DNA of 40,118 nucleotides, taken from NCBI GenBank assembly GCA_902537235.1, contig CACBAO010000016.1:1-40118 (forward strand). Direction: 5' to 3'. This stretch comes from an uncultured Alphaproteobacteria bacterium (GTDB lineage: Bacteria; Pseudomonadota; Alphaproteobacteria; Rhodobacterales; Rhodobacteraceae). The translations under genes were made by a program, and so were the position numbers. Below are positions 17,871 through 26,867 of the stretch, piece by piece (positions within the stretch are counted from its first letter, which is position 1; the number at the start of each line of letters is the position of its first letter). The notes under the pieces are model-generated. The model was given only the letters and a program-made list of their open reading frames with translations. It made no database searches and was not told where the DNA came from.

Positions 17871-20189
17871 ATGATAGAGGCTTGGTCAAATCAAGTAATA
17901 AAGAATAGAATTTTCATACTTATAATAACAGTTTTACTGATTTTAGTGTCAGTTTTTTCTATCTCTAAAAACCCTATAGGGGTTAATAATTCAAATGAAA
18001 TGTGGTTCCTTGAAGGCGATCCAACGCTTTTAGCTCATGATAAAATGAGAGATTTATTTGGAAGCACTGAGTCTCTAGTTGTCGGTATAGAGGCGAGACC
18101 ACAAGATAAAGACCTTTTCAACCTTGAAACTGTAAAGATGATTGAAGAAATTCATGCAATGTTAGAGGAACACGAGGTGGTTGAGAAGGTTGATAGTCTA
18201 GCCAGATATCAGAGAACATATAATCGAGGTGGGATTGTTGCTACAGACTATATTTTCGAGGACATAGAGAACTTAGATGATAACTTAGATCAATTAGACT
18301 CGGCTAGGATTGCCATGCAGGATGAAAACCTAGCGCTCGACACCCTTATAAGCAAAGATTTTAGGCATACCAGAATAATTGCCAGAACTGAGTATATTGT
18401 TAACGGACTTGATCACAAGCTTAAAGTTGTAACGGATTTACGTAACTTCATAAATGAGATGGGATATTTGGAAAAGGGATATGATATAAAGTTTGGAGGA
18501 CAACCGGTTTTAAATGAACGTTTCACCGTAATCAGTAACTCAGATGCCGCTTGGCTAAATCCTACTGTTGCTGCTATAATGATGATTGTCTTAGGCATTG
18601 TTTTTAGATCTTTGACCGGTATTTTGGCTCCCTGGGTCGTTATTGGTACAGCAGTCATAATGATGACCGGTTTACAAGCATATCTTGGCTATAATATAAC
18701 TCCAGTAAACCAAGCTTTAATTCCTATTACAATGTTGTTAGGTATGGCGTGCACGGTTCATGTTATGTCTGAGTTTTATAGCTTAAGAACTCTTTCCAAG
18801 CACACTGCTTCAGACGCATCTAGAGAATTAATAAAAAACCTTTTTAAGCCTATATTCTTTACGCAATTCACCACTTCAATTGGATTTGCTGCGCTGTATA
18901 TAACAAAATTATCCCCTGTGCGTGAGTTTTCGTTGCTAGCAACTATACTACCAATGATTATTTTTATTCTCTCAATGACTTCGTTGCCTGCTGCTTTATC
19001 GTTTTTAAACAGACTCTCACCAGCTACAAAGAAAGCTTATGACAATGATTGGCTTACACGTGTGACCACCAGTCTTCCAAATTTTTCCTACAGAAATAGA
19101 TTTAGTATTTTAGTGGTGGGACTGCTATTCATCTCTGTAAGCTTTTTTAGCGCAACCTACATTAAAGTTGATACGAATATTTTTAAATTTTTTAAAAGTG
19201 ATCTCAAAATATCAGAAGACTTGAGGTATTTTGATAGAGAGTTTAAAGGATCATCAAATATTGATATGATGCTAGACTCTGAATTAGAAGAGGGGATTAA
19301 AGAGCCCGACTTTCTTGCAAAACTTGACGCTCTCGAGGCTTTTCTTGAAAAACAAGAAAAATCAGGGAAAATAATCGGTTATCTAGATCAACTTAAGCAA
19401 ATTAGGAAGGCGTTTTCAGATAACAAAAAAGAGTTTTACAAAATACCGGATAGTAAACCCATGACCAGCCAGCTTTTGTTATTATTTGAAAACTCAGGTC
19501 CTGATGATGACCTTTCGGATATTAAAGATTTTGATGAGCGGTTTACGAGAATAACTTTACCGACAATTAATATGGATGCTAGTGAATATAATCAGTTTCT
19601 GGATGATATGATGCTAACAATAAATAAAGATTTTCCAGACTTGAATGTTACTCCTACCGGTCCAATGGTAATGTTTCAAGCTCAAAATGAGTATACCGAT
19701 AAAGGGATTAGCCAATCATTCATGCTTTCATTAACCTTCATAAGTGTTGTTCTTTTTATTATCTTTTGGTCTATTAAACATGGCGCGATTGCTGTGTTTC
19801 CAGCAGTCGTTCCAATAGTTTTTGCTGGTGGATGTTTTGCAATGTTGGGTAAGGATTTGAATTTGGGATCATTAATAGTGGGGGCTATGACAATGGGTAT
19901 TGCGATTGACGACTGTATTCATGTCGTCAGTAGATATAAGTTAGCGAGATCTCTAGGAAGTTCCGTAGAACACTCAATAAAGAGAGCTATGACAGAGTCA
20001 GGAAGAGCTATTATCACTACGTCATTAGCGCTTGTTATTGGGTTCAGCACTTTTTTGTTTGCACGTTTAGTACCGATGATTGATATTGGATGGCTCACCA
20101 CTGTGATTTTTACTTTGGCTTTGTTAGGGTGCCTATTGTTTATACCTGCGCTACTCTTTATATTTGAAAAAGAAGAAAAACTCACCTAA
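17871..20189 (+). CDS. MMPL/RND superfamily transporter
   Basis: A 772-residue inner-membrane protein with the RND topology. There is one membrane segment at about 12-30, a large periplasmic domain, five or so segments at about 220-400, then a repeat of the same pattern in the second half. The second bundle carries the acidic pair D680-D681 in GIAIDDCIH, a likely proton-relay site; the matching position in the first half is GMACTVHVMSE. Family members (MMPL, HpnN) move lipids or other hydrophobic molecules to the periplasm or outer membrane. It is followed by a LolA-like protein and an outer-membrane barrel, which together suggest a trans-envelope lipid route. Cargo is unknown. Confidence 0.9.
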   Translation: MIEAWSNQVIKNRIFILIITVLLILVSVFSISKNPIGVNNSNEMWFLEGDPTLLAHDKMRDLFGSTESLVVGIEARPQDKDLFNLETVKMIEEIHAMLEEHEVVEKVDSLARYQRTYNRGGIVATDYIFEDIENLDDNLDQLDSARIAMQDENLALDTLISKDFRHTRIIARTEYIVNGLDHKLKVVTDLRNFINEMGYLEKGYDIKFGGQPVLNERFTVISNSDAAWLNPTVAAIMMIVLGIVFRSLTGILAPWVVIGTAVIMMTGLQAYLGYNITPVNQALIPITMLLGMACTVHVMSEFYSLRTLSKHTASDASRELIKNLFKPIFFTQFTTSIGFAALYITKLSPVREFSLLATILPMIIFILSMTSLPAALSFLNRLSPATKKAYDNDWLTRVTTSLPNFSYRNRFSILVVGLLFISVSFFSATYIKVDTNIFKFFKSDLKISEDLRYFDREFKGSSNIDMMLDSELEEGIKEPDFLAKLDALEAFLEKQEKSGKIIGYLDQLKQIRKAFSDNKKEFYKIPDSKPMTSQLLLLFENSGPDDDLSDIKDFDERFTRITLPTINMDASEYNQFLDDMMLTINKDFPDLNVTPTGPMVMFQAQNEYTDKGISQSFMLSLTFISVVLFIIFWSIKHGAIAVFPAVVPIVFAGGCFAMLGKDLNLGSLIVGAMTMGIAIDDCIHVVSRYKLARSLGSSVEHSIKRAMTESGRAIITTSLALVIGFSTFLFARLVPMIDIGWLTTVIFTLALLGCLLFIPALLFIFEKEEKLT

Positions 20190-20209
20190 GCATTTAGATT
20201 TTTAATTAT

Positions 20210-21016
20210 ATGAACTTTAATATGATATTTCCAAAACACCTCTTGTTTTTTCTTGTGTTACTTTTCCCAAATGTATCTGTGTCTATGACCGCTTACGAGA
20301 TCATGAAAAAAGTTGATCAGCGGTATACAGGAGAAACTATAGAGCAGACATCTACTCTTGTTTTGATCGACAAGAAAAATAGAAAAAGAGAGAGAAAACT
20401 AAAGGGTTTTACAAAAGAAATTTCAACTGGAACGAAAAGCATCTCTTTTTTCTTGAGTCCTTCCGATGTGAAGAATACCTCCTATTTGTCTTACAACTGG
20501 GACGATCCGTCAAAAGATAATGATTCCTGGTTGTATCTCCCAAGTCTTCAAAAAACCAATAGGATTTCTGGTGGGGATCGGTCCAATTCCTTTATGGGTA
20601 GTGATTTTACATATGCTGATTTAGATGGAGTAGAAATTGAAGACTATACGTACAAAATTGTAAGAGATAGTGATGTAGTTGATGGTGCCGATTGTTGGGT
20701 AATTGAGGCTACACCAAAATCAAAAGATGTAATAAAGGAAACAGGTTACTTAAAAACACTTACTTGGATTAGAAAAGATATATTCTTTGGTGTCAAAGGC
20801 AGAATACTTGTAAAAAAGGGAAAAAAAGTTAAGCTCTGGTCAGCAAAGGATATTAAAAAAATTGATGGTGTCTGGGTTGCAAAGACACAGCAGATGACTA
20901 CCACAAAAAAGAAAAAGCGTGAGCATTCAAGTATTTTTATTATTGACACAATAGCGTTTAATAAAAAATTAAATGATAGCCTGTTTGAATCCGAGGCCAT
21001 GCAGCGAGGCTATTAA
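20210..21016 (+). CDS. Outer-membrane lipoprotein-sorting-like periplasmic protein (LolA_like)
   Basis: A 268-residue exported protein with a signal peptide at about 1-25 (LLFFLVLLFPNVSVS). The mature part has the family signature DSWLYLP at 105-111 and SFMGSDFTYAD at 127-137. The mature part is rich in alternating strands, as expected for the LolA/LolB-like open barrel that holds a lipid acyl chain. Such proteins are often encoded next to MMPL transporters, as here, and are thought to carry hydrophobic cargo across the periplasm. It is longer than LolA itself (about 200 residues), so it is not a replacement for canonical LolA. The ATG 20 bases after the MMPL stop is used; an in-frame ATG at 20222 is an alternative. 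Confidence 0.88.
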   Translation: MNFNMIFPKHLLFFLVLLFPNVSVSMTAYEIMKKVDQRYTGETIEQTSTLVLIDKKNRKRERKLKGFTKEISTGTKSISFFLSPSDVKNTSYLSYNWDDPSKDNDSWLYLPSLQKTNRISGGDRSNSFMGSDFTYADLDGVEIEDYTYKIVRDSDVVDGADCWVIEATPKSKDVIKETGYLKTLTWIRKDIFFGVKGRILVKKGKKVKLWSAKDIKKIDGVWVAKTQQMTTTKKKKREHSSIFIIDTIAFNKKLNDSLFESEAMQRGY

Positions 21017-21021
21017 TAAAC

Positions 21022-22431
21022 GTGTTCAGGCTCGTAAATTTACTTGTTTTTATCACACTTTTTTACTCGACAGTATATGCACAATCAGATGACGATTTCC
21101 TATCTGATTTTGGTGGAGATGATTTGGAGGAAATAGAAAGTGAACTTGATTTTGTTACAACGAATGTTGTTAAAGAAAATTTTTCTGATATTTCAATCGA
21201 AAAAAAACAAACCAGTGAAAATTTTGATTGGGATGCTATTTTCTCTCAAAAGTTATACTATGGCCTTGAATCTCCATCAGTCCCTTTTTTCAGGAGAGCT
21301 CCAGGGATTGAGGTAATACATAGCAATATTAATTTAGGGTTAAATACAAAATTTGCGGAAGTAATTAACTTCAAGCTATCTGGTGACGTCAATTGGGACT
21401 GGGGGTATTTTGAAAGCTCTAAGTACTCTTACGGTCCTACAGCTTCTGATTTTAAGTTAAGAGATTTATACATTGACTTTTATCCAATCGATGGACTTTG
21501 GTTAAGAGTTGGGAATCAAATAATTGCGAGAGGAGAGTCAAACTTACTAATTTCAAGTGATATTACAAATCCAAGAGATCTATCTACTATTGGGTTGCAG
21601 GATCTGGATGAAATAAGATTAAATATTCCCTCAATATTAGCTGGGTACAATATTGGTTTGTTAAAGCAAGAGATTATTGTTTTTTTGGATGAAAAAAGAA
21701 ATAAAGTTGCAAGATCGGGAACGGCATTTGATCCTGAAGCTGCTTTTTTAGGTGCATCAATAATCACCGATGTTTCTCCTGTGCAATATAATATAAGTTA
21801 CGCCTTAAGGAATAAAATCCTCTTATCGGGCTTTGAATTGGATTTGTCCTTAGGAGAATATAATAATAAGCAGTTATCAACATTGAGTTCCTCTGTGTCA
21901 GGAAATGTAACTACGCTTAGTACCCAGCAGGATAGAATAGCTTTCTTGGGCTTAAGCGGTAATATTGCGCTTGCAGACTTCGTTCTAAAATTTGATACCT
22001 CTCATAAAAAGGGAAAAAGATTTCCTTATTCCAACCCTTTGATAGGCCCTTGGTCTAAAAATGAGGTGTCTGAATTTTCCTTAGGCGCTGATTATTCTGG
22101 TCTTAAGGATTTGAACATAAACATTGAATTAGCTAGTACATATATTCATGATCATGGTGGGCAAATGGTAAATAAGCAGAATGAATATGGATATAGTTTA
22201 AGGTTTGATTGGAGATTGTATAACGATCTTTTAGATATTTCTTTGCAGCATGCAAATATTTTGGGAGATAATGGGAGTTTTTCATCAGTATCAGCGGTTT
22301 ATGAATTAAGTGACAGCATCAATATTGGTAGCAAATTTATTTCCTTTGATAGCTATAGCAATAGTCAGCAATTATATCCCTACAGGCATCAAGATCTGAT
22401 AGAGCTTACACTAGATTACTATTTTAATTGA
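21022..22431 (+). CDS. Outer-membrane beta-barrel protein of the MMPL-LolA-like locus
   Basis: A 469-residue protein with a signal peptide at about 1-20 (LVFITLFYSTVYA). Next comes a strongly acidic linker (about 21-45, many Asp and Glu), then repeated amphipathic strands such as FKLRDLYIDFYP, LWLRVGNQIIARGES and LRFDWRLYNDLLDIS. The strand content and the aromatic C-terminus (YYFN) indicate an outer-membrane barrel; it resembles the DUF1302/porin-like proteins that accompany MMPL transporters. It probably forms the outer-membrane end of the system begun by the two preceding genes. The start is GTG at 21022, five bases after the LolA-like stop. Its stop overlaps the convergent SLC13 gene by eight bases. 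The exact family is uncertain. Confidence 0.75.
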   Translation: MFRLVNLLVFITLFYSTVYAQSDDDFLSDFGGDDLEEIESELDFVTTNVVKENFSDISIEKKQTSENFDWDAIFSQKLYYGLESPSVPFFRRAPGIEVIHSNINLGLNTKFAEVINFKLSGDVNWDWGYFESSKYSYGPTASDFKLRDLYIDFYPIDGLWLRVGNQIIARGESNLLISSDITNPRDLSTIGLQDLDEIRLNIPSILAGYNIGLLKQEIIVFLDEKRNKVARSGTAFDPEAAFLGASIITDVSPVQYNISYALRNKILLSGFELDLSLGEYNNKQLSTLSSSVSGNVTTLSTQQDRIAFLGLSGNIALADFVLKFDTSHKKGKRFPYSNPLIGPWSKNEVSEFSLGADYSGLKDLNINIELASTYIHDHGGQMVNKQNEYGYSLRFDWRLYNDLLDISLQHANILGDNGSFSSVSAVYELSDSINIGSKFISFDSYSNSQQLYPYRHQDLIELTLDYYFN

Positions 22432-24202
22432 TAGGCCAAAATATCAATAGTAGTGGAATACTTGTTATAATAATTAAGACTTCGAGAACTAAACCCATTC
22501 TCCAGTAGTCCCCAAATCTGTAGCCGCCAGGCCCCAAGATTATGGTATTATTTTTATGTCCAATCGGAGTTAGAAAAGCACAAGATGCTGATACTGCGAC
22601 TGCCATAAGAAATGTATCTGTATTTAAATTTAGTGTTTGCGCTAATTGTATGCTTATAGGTGCAATAACTAAAGTCGTAGCAGTATTATTTAAGATATCT
22701 GATAGTGTCATGGTAATAATCATAATTATCGCTATTATCAACCATGGTTCGATTGATGACGCATATTTTGTTAAAATCTGGACTATTATTTCTGTAGTGC
22801 CATTGCTCTCAAGAGCGGCTCCTAAGGGTATTACAGAAGCTAAGAGTATAATTACAGGCCATTCCACACTAGAATAAACCTCTCTAGGAGGTACTATTTT
22901 AGTAAGGCAGTATAATATTATCACTAAGCCCAATAAGATGGGTAACTTAAGTAGGCCTACGCTTGCGACTATCAGGCCAACAAAGAAAATACTCAGGGCT
23001 GCGGTCATTTTGCTTGTATCCGTAATGTTTAAGCCTCGTGCTGCGAGAGGGAGGCACCCAATCCAATTAATTACCTCATTAAAGCTTTCTTTGGGCACAA
23101 GAATCAAAAGCATATCGCCTTCTCTTATTATTGTTCTCCGAATTTGTTTTCTTATGGGGCGTCCTTTTCTTGATATTCCAAGTAACACTGTAGCTTTTCG
23201 CCAAGCCAATCCAACTTTAATTGCAGACGTATTTAATAGACGAGACGTTTCTGTAACGACAACTTCAATAGGAATATAATTATCTGATTCAGCTAAGATC
23301 CGATCTTTTTTAAACGGGAATTCAAGTTTTTGTATCGATCGAAATTCATCTAAAGACTCTGGGGTTGCATCTATAATAAGTTGATCATTTTCCTCAATTT
23401 TTAAATTTCGACTACCTTTATCTATTCTTATCGAGTTTCTTATTATACCCAGTACTGCAGCATCACATTTTTCCGCTGCTTCATAGATCTCGTGAAGATT
23501 TTTTCCTAATATAAGTGAATTTTGTGATACTGTTAAATTTGATACATAGGAAGCTATCTCCATTAATTCTTTCCCTGCGTCATCATTTTGTGAGGTCTTT
23601 GGTATTAAACGCCAGCCAATTGAGGCAACAAATGCAAGCCCAATTATTGCGGTTATTCCTCCTACTGGAAAAAAGTCAAACATCTTAAATGGTTCACCGG
23701 TGTGCTCATAGCGAATGCTTGATATTATTATGTTTGGTGGCGTACCTATAAGGGTAGCCATGCCTCCAAGAATTGTTGCGAAAGATAAGGGCATTAGTGT
23801 CTTTCTTGGTGGCCAATTAGATGCTCTAGCTTTATTTATATCTATGGGCATTAAGAGCGCAAGCGCTGCGACATTATTCATGAAAGCCGAGAGAATAGCA
23901 CCTATAAAACCTATAATTGATATATGTCCCCACAGATTTTTCCCAAATGCAGATATTTTTTGGCCAATAAAAAAAATTGCTCCGGAGTTAATCAAGCCTT
24001 TTGATACTACCAATACTAATGCAACGATAATAGTTGCCGGGTGAGCAAAGCCATCAAACGCATTATTGTACGGAACAACACCAATAGCTACAGATATTAT
24101 GAGAATGGAAAAAGCAACTAAATCATAACGAAATTTTCCCCAAAGCAACAAAGAGAAAAGTAAACAAAAAATTGCGACTAATAAAATCTGTTCGGAGTTC
24201 AT
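22424..24202 (-). CDS. SLC13 family permease with TrkA-C (RCK_C) domains
   Basis: A 592-residue inner-membrane protein. Two blocks of membrane segments (about 1-200 and 395-592) of the divalent anion:sodium symporter/citrate transporter fold flank a cytoplasmic stretch (about 205-375) with two RCK_C-like domains. Recognisable pieces include SAFMNNVAALALLMPI and GTPPNIIISS in the first half and SDILNNTATTLVIAPI in the second. Family members transport sulfate, dicarboxylates or other anions; the RCK_C part may bind a ligand. It is the last gene of a long minus-strand run and starts nine bases after the dienelactone hydrolase stop. Confidence 0.9.
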   Translation of the reverse strand: MNSEQILLVAIFCLLFSLLLWGKFRYDLVAFSILIISVAIGVVPYNNAFDGFAHPATIIVALVLVVSKGLINSGAIFFIGQKISAFGKNLWGHISIIGFIGAILSAFMNNVAALALLMPIDINKARASNWPPRKTLMPLSFATILGGMATLIGTPPNIIISSIRYEHTGEPFKMFDFFPVGGITAIIGLAFVASIGWRLIPKTSQNDDAGKELMEIASYVSNLTVSQNSLILGKNLHEIYEAAEKCDAAVLGIIRNSIRIDKGSRNLKIEENDQLIIDATPESLDEFRSIQKLEFPFKKDRILAESDNYIPIEVVVTETSRLLNTSAIKVGLAWRKATVLLGISRKGRPIRKQIRRTIIREGDMLLILVPKESFNEVINWIGCLPLAARGLNITDTSKMTAALSIFFVGLIVASVGLLKLPILLGLVIILYCLTKIVPPREVYSSVEWPVIILLASVIPLGAALESNGTTEIIVQILTKYASSIEPWLIIAIIMIITMTLSDILNNTATTLVIAPISIQLAQTLNLNTDTFLMAVAVSASCAFLTPIGHKNNTIILGPGGYRFGDYWRMGLVLEVLIIITSIPLLLIFWPIN

Positions 24203-24211
24203 CTAGAGAAC

Positions 24212-24973
24212 CTATTTTAACTTTCTAGAAAATAGATCAAGTATTCTAAACCAGTGGGTTTCGGCATGCCTCCTGTTATATAGTTGACCTCTATTCGGAA
24301 ATGCAAACCCATGATGAGTTTTTGGAAATATCTCAATTTTATAGTCAACTGAAGTTGCAGAGAGATGTTTTTCCAGAGCATTTATCATTTCTAATGGAGC
24401 ATAGCTATCTGTTTCTGCACAGCCAAAATAAAGCTCACCTTTTACACTATTAATAAATAGATGAGGGGAGTCTTCGCTCTCTGTTACCAACTTTACACCA
24501 TGTATAGAGGCCGCTGCTGCGACTTTTTCTGGTAATTTTCCAGCTGCATAGAAAGCAAAGGGCCCACTCATACAATATCCAACTAATCCAATAGAACTAT
24601 TTTTGGCGCTATTTTGATTTTCACAAAATTCAATCATGTGATCTATGTCCTTTAAAACTGAGGCATTAGATAGGTCGTCCATATTTTTAAACATCAATTC
24701 ACGTGAGGCTTCGGGAGAGTAACCTTCGATAAAATTAAGGTTCGGTTTATTCCAGTCAAAAGGCTTAGCTGTTCTATAATAGAGGTTAGGACATAGTACG
24801 TAGTAACCGCAAGCAGCTATTCTAGATGCCATGTCGTGAAGCTCCTGCCTGATACCAGGAGCATCCATTAACAGAATAACAACGGGATATATATTATCGT
24901 CGCTTGGGTACACAACAAATGTAGGCATTTTTTGTTTTTCAGAAACTTTAATTTCTACTATTTTTTCTATCAT
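24212..24973 (-). CDS. Dienelactone hydrolase family protein
   Basis: A 253-residue alpha/beta hydrolase with a cysteine nucleophile: C134 in GYCMSG, D179 in CAETDSYAP and H211 in HHGFAFPNRG form the triad. An N-terminal DAPGIRQELHDMA segment is typical of bacterial DLH proteins. These hydrolyse lactones or small esters; the substrate here is unknown. The start is ATG 24971-24973 with AGGGAG seven bases upstream. A longer in-frame extension to 25051 would overlap the protease gene and is rejected. It lies in the operon-like run between the trypsin-like protease and the SLC13 permease. Confidence 0.9.
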   Translation of the reverse strand: MIEKIVEIKVSEKQKMPTFVVYPSDDNIYPVVILLMDAPGIRQELHDMASRIAACGYYVLCPNLYYRTAKPFDWNKPNLNFIEGYSPEASRELMFKNMDDLSNASVLKDIDHMIEFCENQNSAKNSSIGLVGYCMSGPFAFYAAGKLPEKVAAAASIHGVKLVTESEDSPHLFINSVKGELYFGCAETDSYAPLEMINALEKHLSATSVDYKIEIFPKTHHGFAFPNRGQLYNRRHAETHWFRILDLFSRKLK

Positions 24974-24980
24974 TAAGTCA

Positions 24981-24986
24981 CTCCCT
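24981..24986 (-). promoter_or_regulatory. Shine-Dalgarno deciding the dienelactone hydrolase start
   Basis: On the minus strand AGGGAG lies seven bases before ATG 24973, in the 22-base gap after the protease stop. It fixes the start at 24973. Confidence 0.7.
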
Positions 24987-24995
24987 GTAATTGAT

Positions 24996-25868
24996 TTAAA
25001 ATATACAGTAAATTTTGCGAATAACCCCTTGTTTTCGCAATGTTTTTCCATTTGATGAAAAATTTTTTTTCGTAGTTAACAAATTAATACTATTGTTACT
25101 TTCAATTGAAGTTGCAAGCATATTCGTTTCTTCTAAAAGCTCAAATAATGACTTATTTTCTACTAATATAGCAAGGGCTCTTCTAGCATTTTCAGCAACA
25201 AGTATTCCACTTAATCTATTGTCTTTAGAAAAAGCCGGCCCTCCGCTGAGGCCACCAATTGAGTTAAGACTGAATGGTGATCTGTTGGTGATGCTATAAA
25301 CAAGGCCTCTTTCAAAAACTCCATATGACTTGTTTTCTAATCCTACGTGTCCAAGATAATTTAATGCTAAATCACCAGGATTTCCTGCTGGATATCCTGA
25401 AGAAAAAGCCTCTTCTTTATATCTAGTGATTTCAAAATAGGGGAGATCTATATTTTCTTTATTCTTGAAAATTGCCAAATCTGAATTGGGATGGATATAT
25501 ATATCTTTTATTATCATTTGTTTTTTTCCAAATGACATCATAACTTTTGGGCATTGATTTATAACATGCCTTGCGGTAACCCAAGTATCTTGACCAACAT
25601 AAAACGCTGTTCCAGACCCACCTTGACGGCGTATCTTACTTTCTGATTGAATTGTAAATTTTGGAAGAGAGCGAAGATTTTTTTTATTACTTGCAGGTGT
25701 ATTCATATTGTTGGAATACTCAATTGTCTTAATTGATGTAATATGTTTGTTTGAAAAGCTATCGGATTTAGGCCTTGATGAACCGCCTTTTTCGAATGAG
25801 GATGCGAACGACCATAGTATCGCTATAATTGCAATTAAAAAATAAAATCCATTGCTAATGAGTCTCAT
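24996..25868 (-). CDS. Membrane-anchored trypsin-like serine protease
   Basis: A 290-residue protein with one N-terminal membrane segment (about 7-24, FYFLIAIIAILWSFASS). A low-complexity linker rich in Ser, Asn and Lys runs to about residue 75, followed by a chymotrypsin-fold domain. The triad is H101 (TARHVI), D130 (HPNSDLAIF) and S208 (GGLSGGP). The topology puts the protease in the periplasm. There is no PDZ domain, so it is not a DegP/DegS type; it resembles the short trypsin-like peptidases of alphaproteobacteria. It starts two bases after the DUF350 stop, so the two are almost surely co-translated. Confidence 0.9.
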   Translation of the reverse strand: MRLISNGFYFLIAIIAILWSFASSFEKGGSSRPKSDSFSNKHITSIKTIEYSNNMNTPASNKKNLRSLPKFTIQSESKIRRQGGSGTAFYVGQDTWVTARHVINQCPKVMMSFGKKQMIIKDIYIHPNSDLAIFKNKENIDLPYFEITRYKEEAFSSGYPAGNPGDLALNYLGHVGLENKSYGVFERGLVYSITNRSPFSLNSIGGLSGGPAFSKDNRLSGILVAENARRALAILVENKSLFELLEETNMLATSIESNNSINLLTTKKNFSSNGKTLRKQGVIRKIYCIF

Positions 25869-25870
25869 GT

Positions 25871-26293
25871 TTATCCAGAGATTGCTGCACTATTTAGTAG
25901 CGCGACTGATATTTTTATAGAAAATAAAAGAATAGACGAAGAAATCTCGCCATTTTCAATTCTCTTTGGAAGATCATTTATTAAGATGTCAACGGCTTTG
26001 AAGCAAAAAAGCTGGATAATTATTGCTACAAACCCCCAAACGATGATCTCATAGATGGATCCACTAGCGGATAGAGAGCTTGCAAGAGGTAAAGCTAAAC
26101 CAATTAAAGCACCAGAAAAACTAATAGCGGCGGCAGTATTTCCTTGTCTTATTAAAGCTATTTCTTTCATTGGCGTAATGGATAAATAGGTGATTACACC
26201 GATTAACAGCACGATAATTGACGTCACAAAATGGCTAATAAGAAAGGGAAGCCCGTTTAATAACCCTCCAAAAATAAGACCGAAATCACCCAT
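25871..26293 (-). CDS. DUF350 membrane protein
   Basis: A 140-residue protein with four membrane segments, matching the two-repeat DUF350 pattern. The conserved segment IRQGNTAAAISFSGALIG is present in the middle. The start is ATG 26291-26293 with AGGA about six bases upstream. DUF350 is a widespread inner-membrane family without an established biochemical role. Here it directly precedes a periplasmic serine protease (two-base gap) and follows a phosphatase, which points to an envelope-related task; this is inference from position only. Confidence 0.88.
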   Translation of the reverse strand: MGDFGLIFGGLLNGLPFLISHFVTSIIVLLIGVITYLSITPMKEIALIRQGNTAAAISFSGALIGLALPLASSLSASGSIYEIIVWGFVAIIIQLFCFKAVDILINDLPKRIENGEISSSILLFSIKISVALLNSAAISG

Positions 26294-26343
26294 ATTTTTT
26301 CCTATGCATTTAGTTTTTTAATTATATTAAAAAACAACAATTT

Positions 26344-26847
26344 TTATACTAGATCAAGAGATGATATCAGTTTTTCTTGCTCTCTTGTCTCTATGGCGCC
26401 AGGACGATATTGCCGAATAAAGGAAATAGGATCCTCTACTATACCAAGCTTTTTGCATAATAAAGCGGCAATAAGACCAGATCTTCCAAGTCCAGCATTA
26501 CAATGTATAAGAATGTTTTTATCTTTCAGAATTTCATCGCACAAATTTTCAAGAAAGCGATGTAATTGTACTTTATTTTTTGGTACAGACTTGTCTTTGA
26601 TAGGAAAATAGTAGTGACTAAAGTTATGTTTCTTTATAAGTTCGAAAAGGCTTGCAATCTGTAATGCCGCTAACTCTTTTCTCTCTAAAAGTGATGCAAC
26701 AATATCTATTTTTCTTTTTTTAAGTTCTAATAAATCTATCTCTGCATGAATAACCTTATTCCCGATGTCTCTCTTGCCGGGATAATGAGATATCCATAGT
26801 TGACCTTTTGTTAAAGGGTTTAAGGGAATGTTATCAGGGACAATCAC
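26344..26847 (-). CDS. Dual-specificity/tyrosine phosphatase-like protein
   Basis: A 167-residue cysteine phosphatase. The P-loop is H115-C116-N-A-G-L-G-R122-S123 and a candidate general acid is D85 in FPIKDKSVP. The size and motifs match small bacterial DSP-like phosphatases, which act on phosphotyrosine, phosphoserine or nucleotide and lipid phosphates. There is no signal peptide, so it is cytoplasmic. The start is GTG 26845-26847; no strong ribosome site is seen. It lies 20 bases after the aldehyde dehydrogenase stop and 50 bases before DUF350. Confidence 0.87.
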   Translation of the reverse strand: MIVPDNIPLNPLTKGQLWISHYPGKRDIGNKVIHAEIDLLELKKRKIDIVASLLERKELAALQIASLFELIKKHNFSHYYFPIKDKSVPKNKVQLHRFLENLCDEILKDKNILIHCNAGLGRSGLIAALLCKKLGIVEDPISFIRQYRPGAIETREQEKLISSLDLV

Positions 26848-26867
26848 TTTATATTTTAAAGCAGTGT

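Noticed and set aside
22542-24044. Several 100-codon plus-strand frames across the SLC13 gene
   Set aside because: All lie antisense to a well-supported permease and read as shadows of its hydrophobic codons.
24974-25051. N-terminal extension of the dienelactone hydrolase
   Set aside because: It overlaps the protease gene, is not family-like and lacks a ribosome site; AGGGAG before ATG 24973 explains the start.
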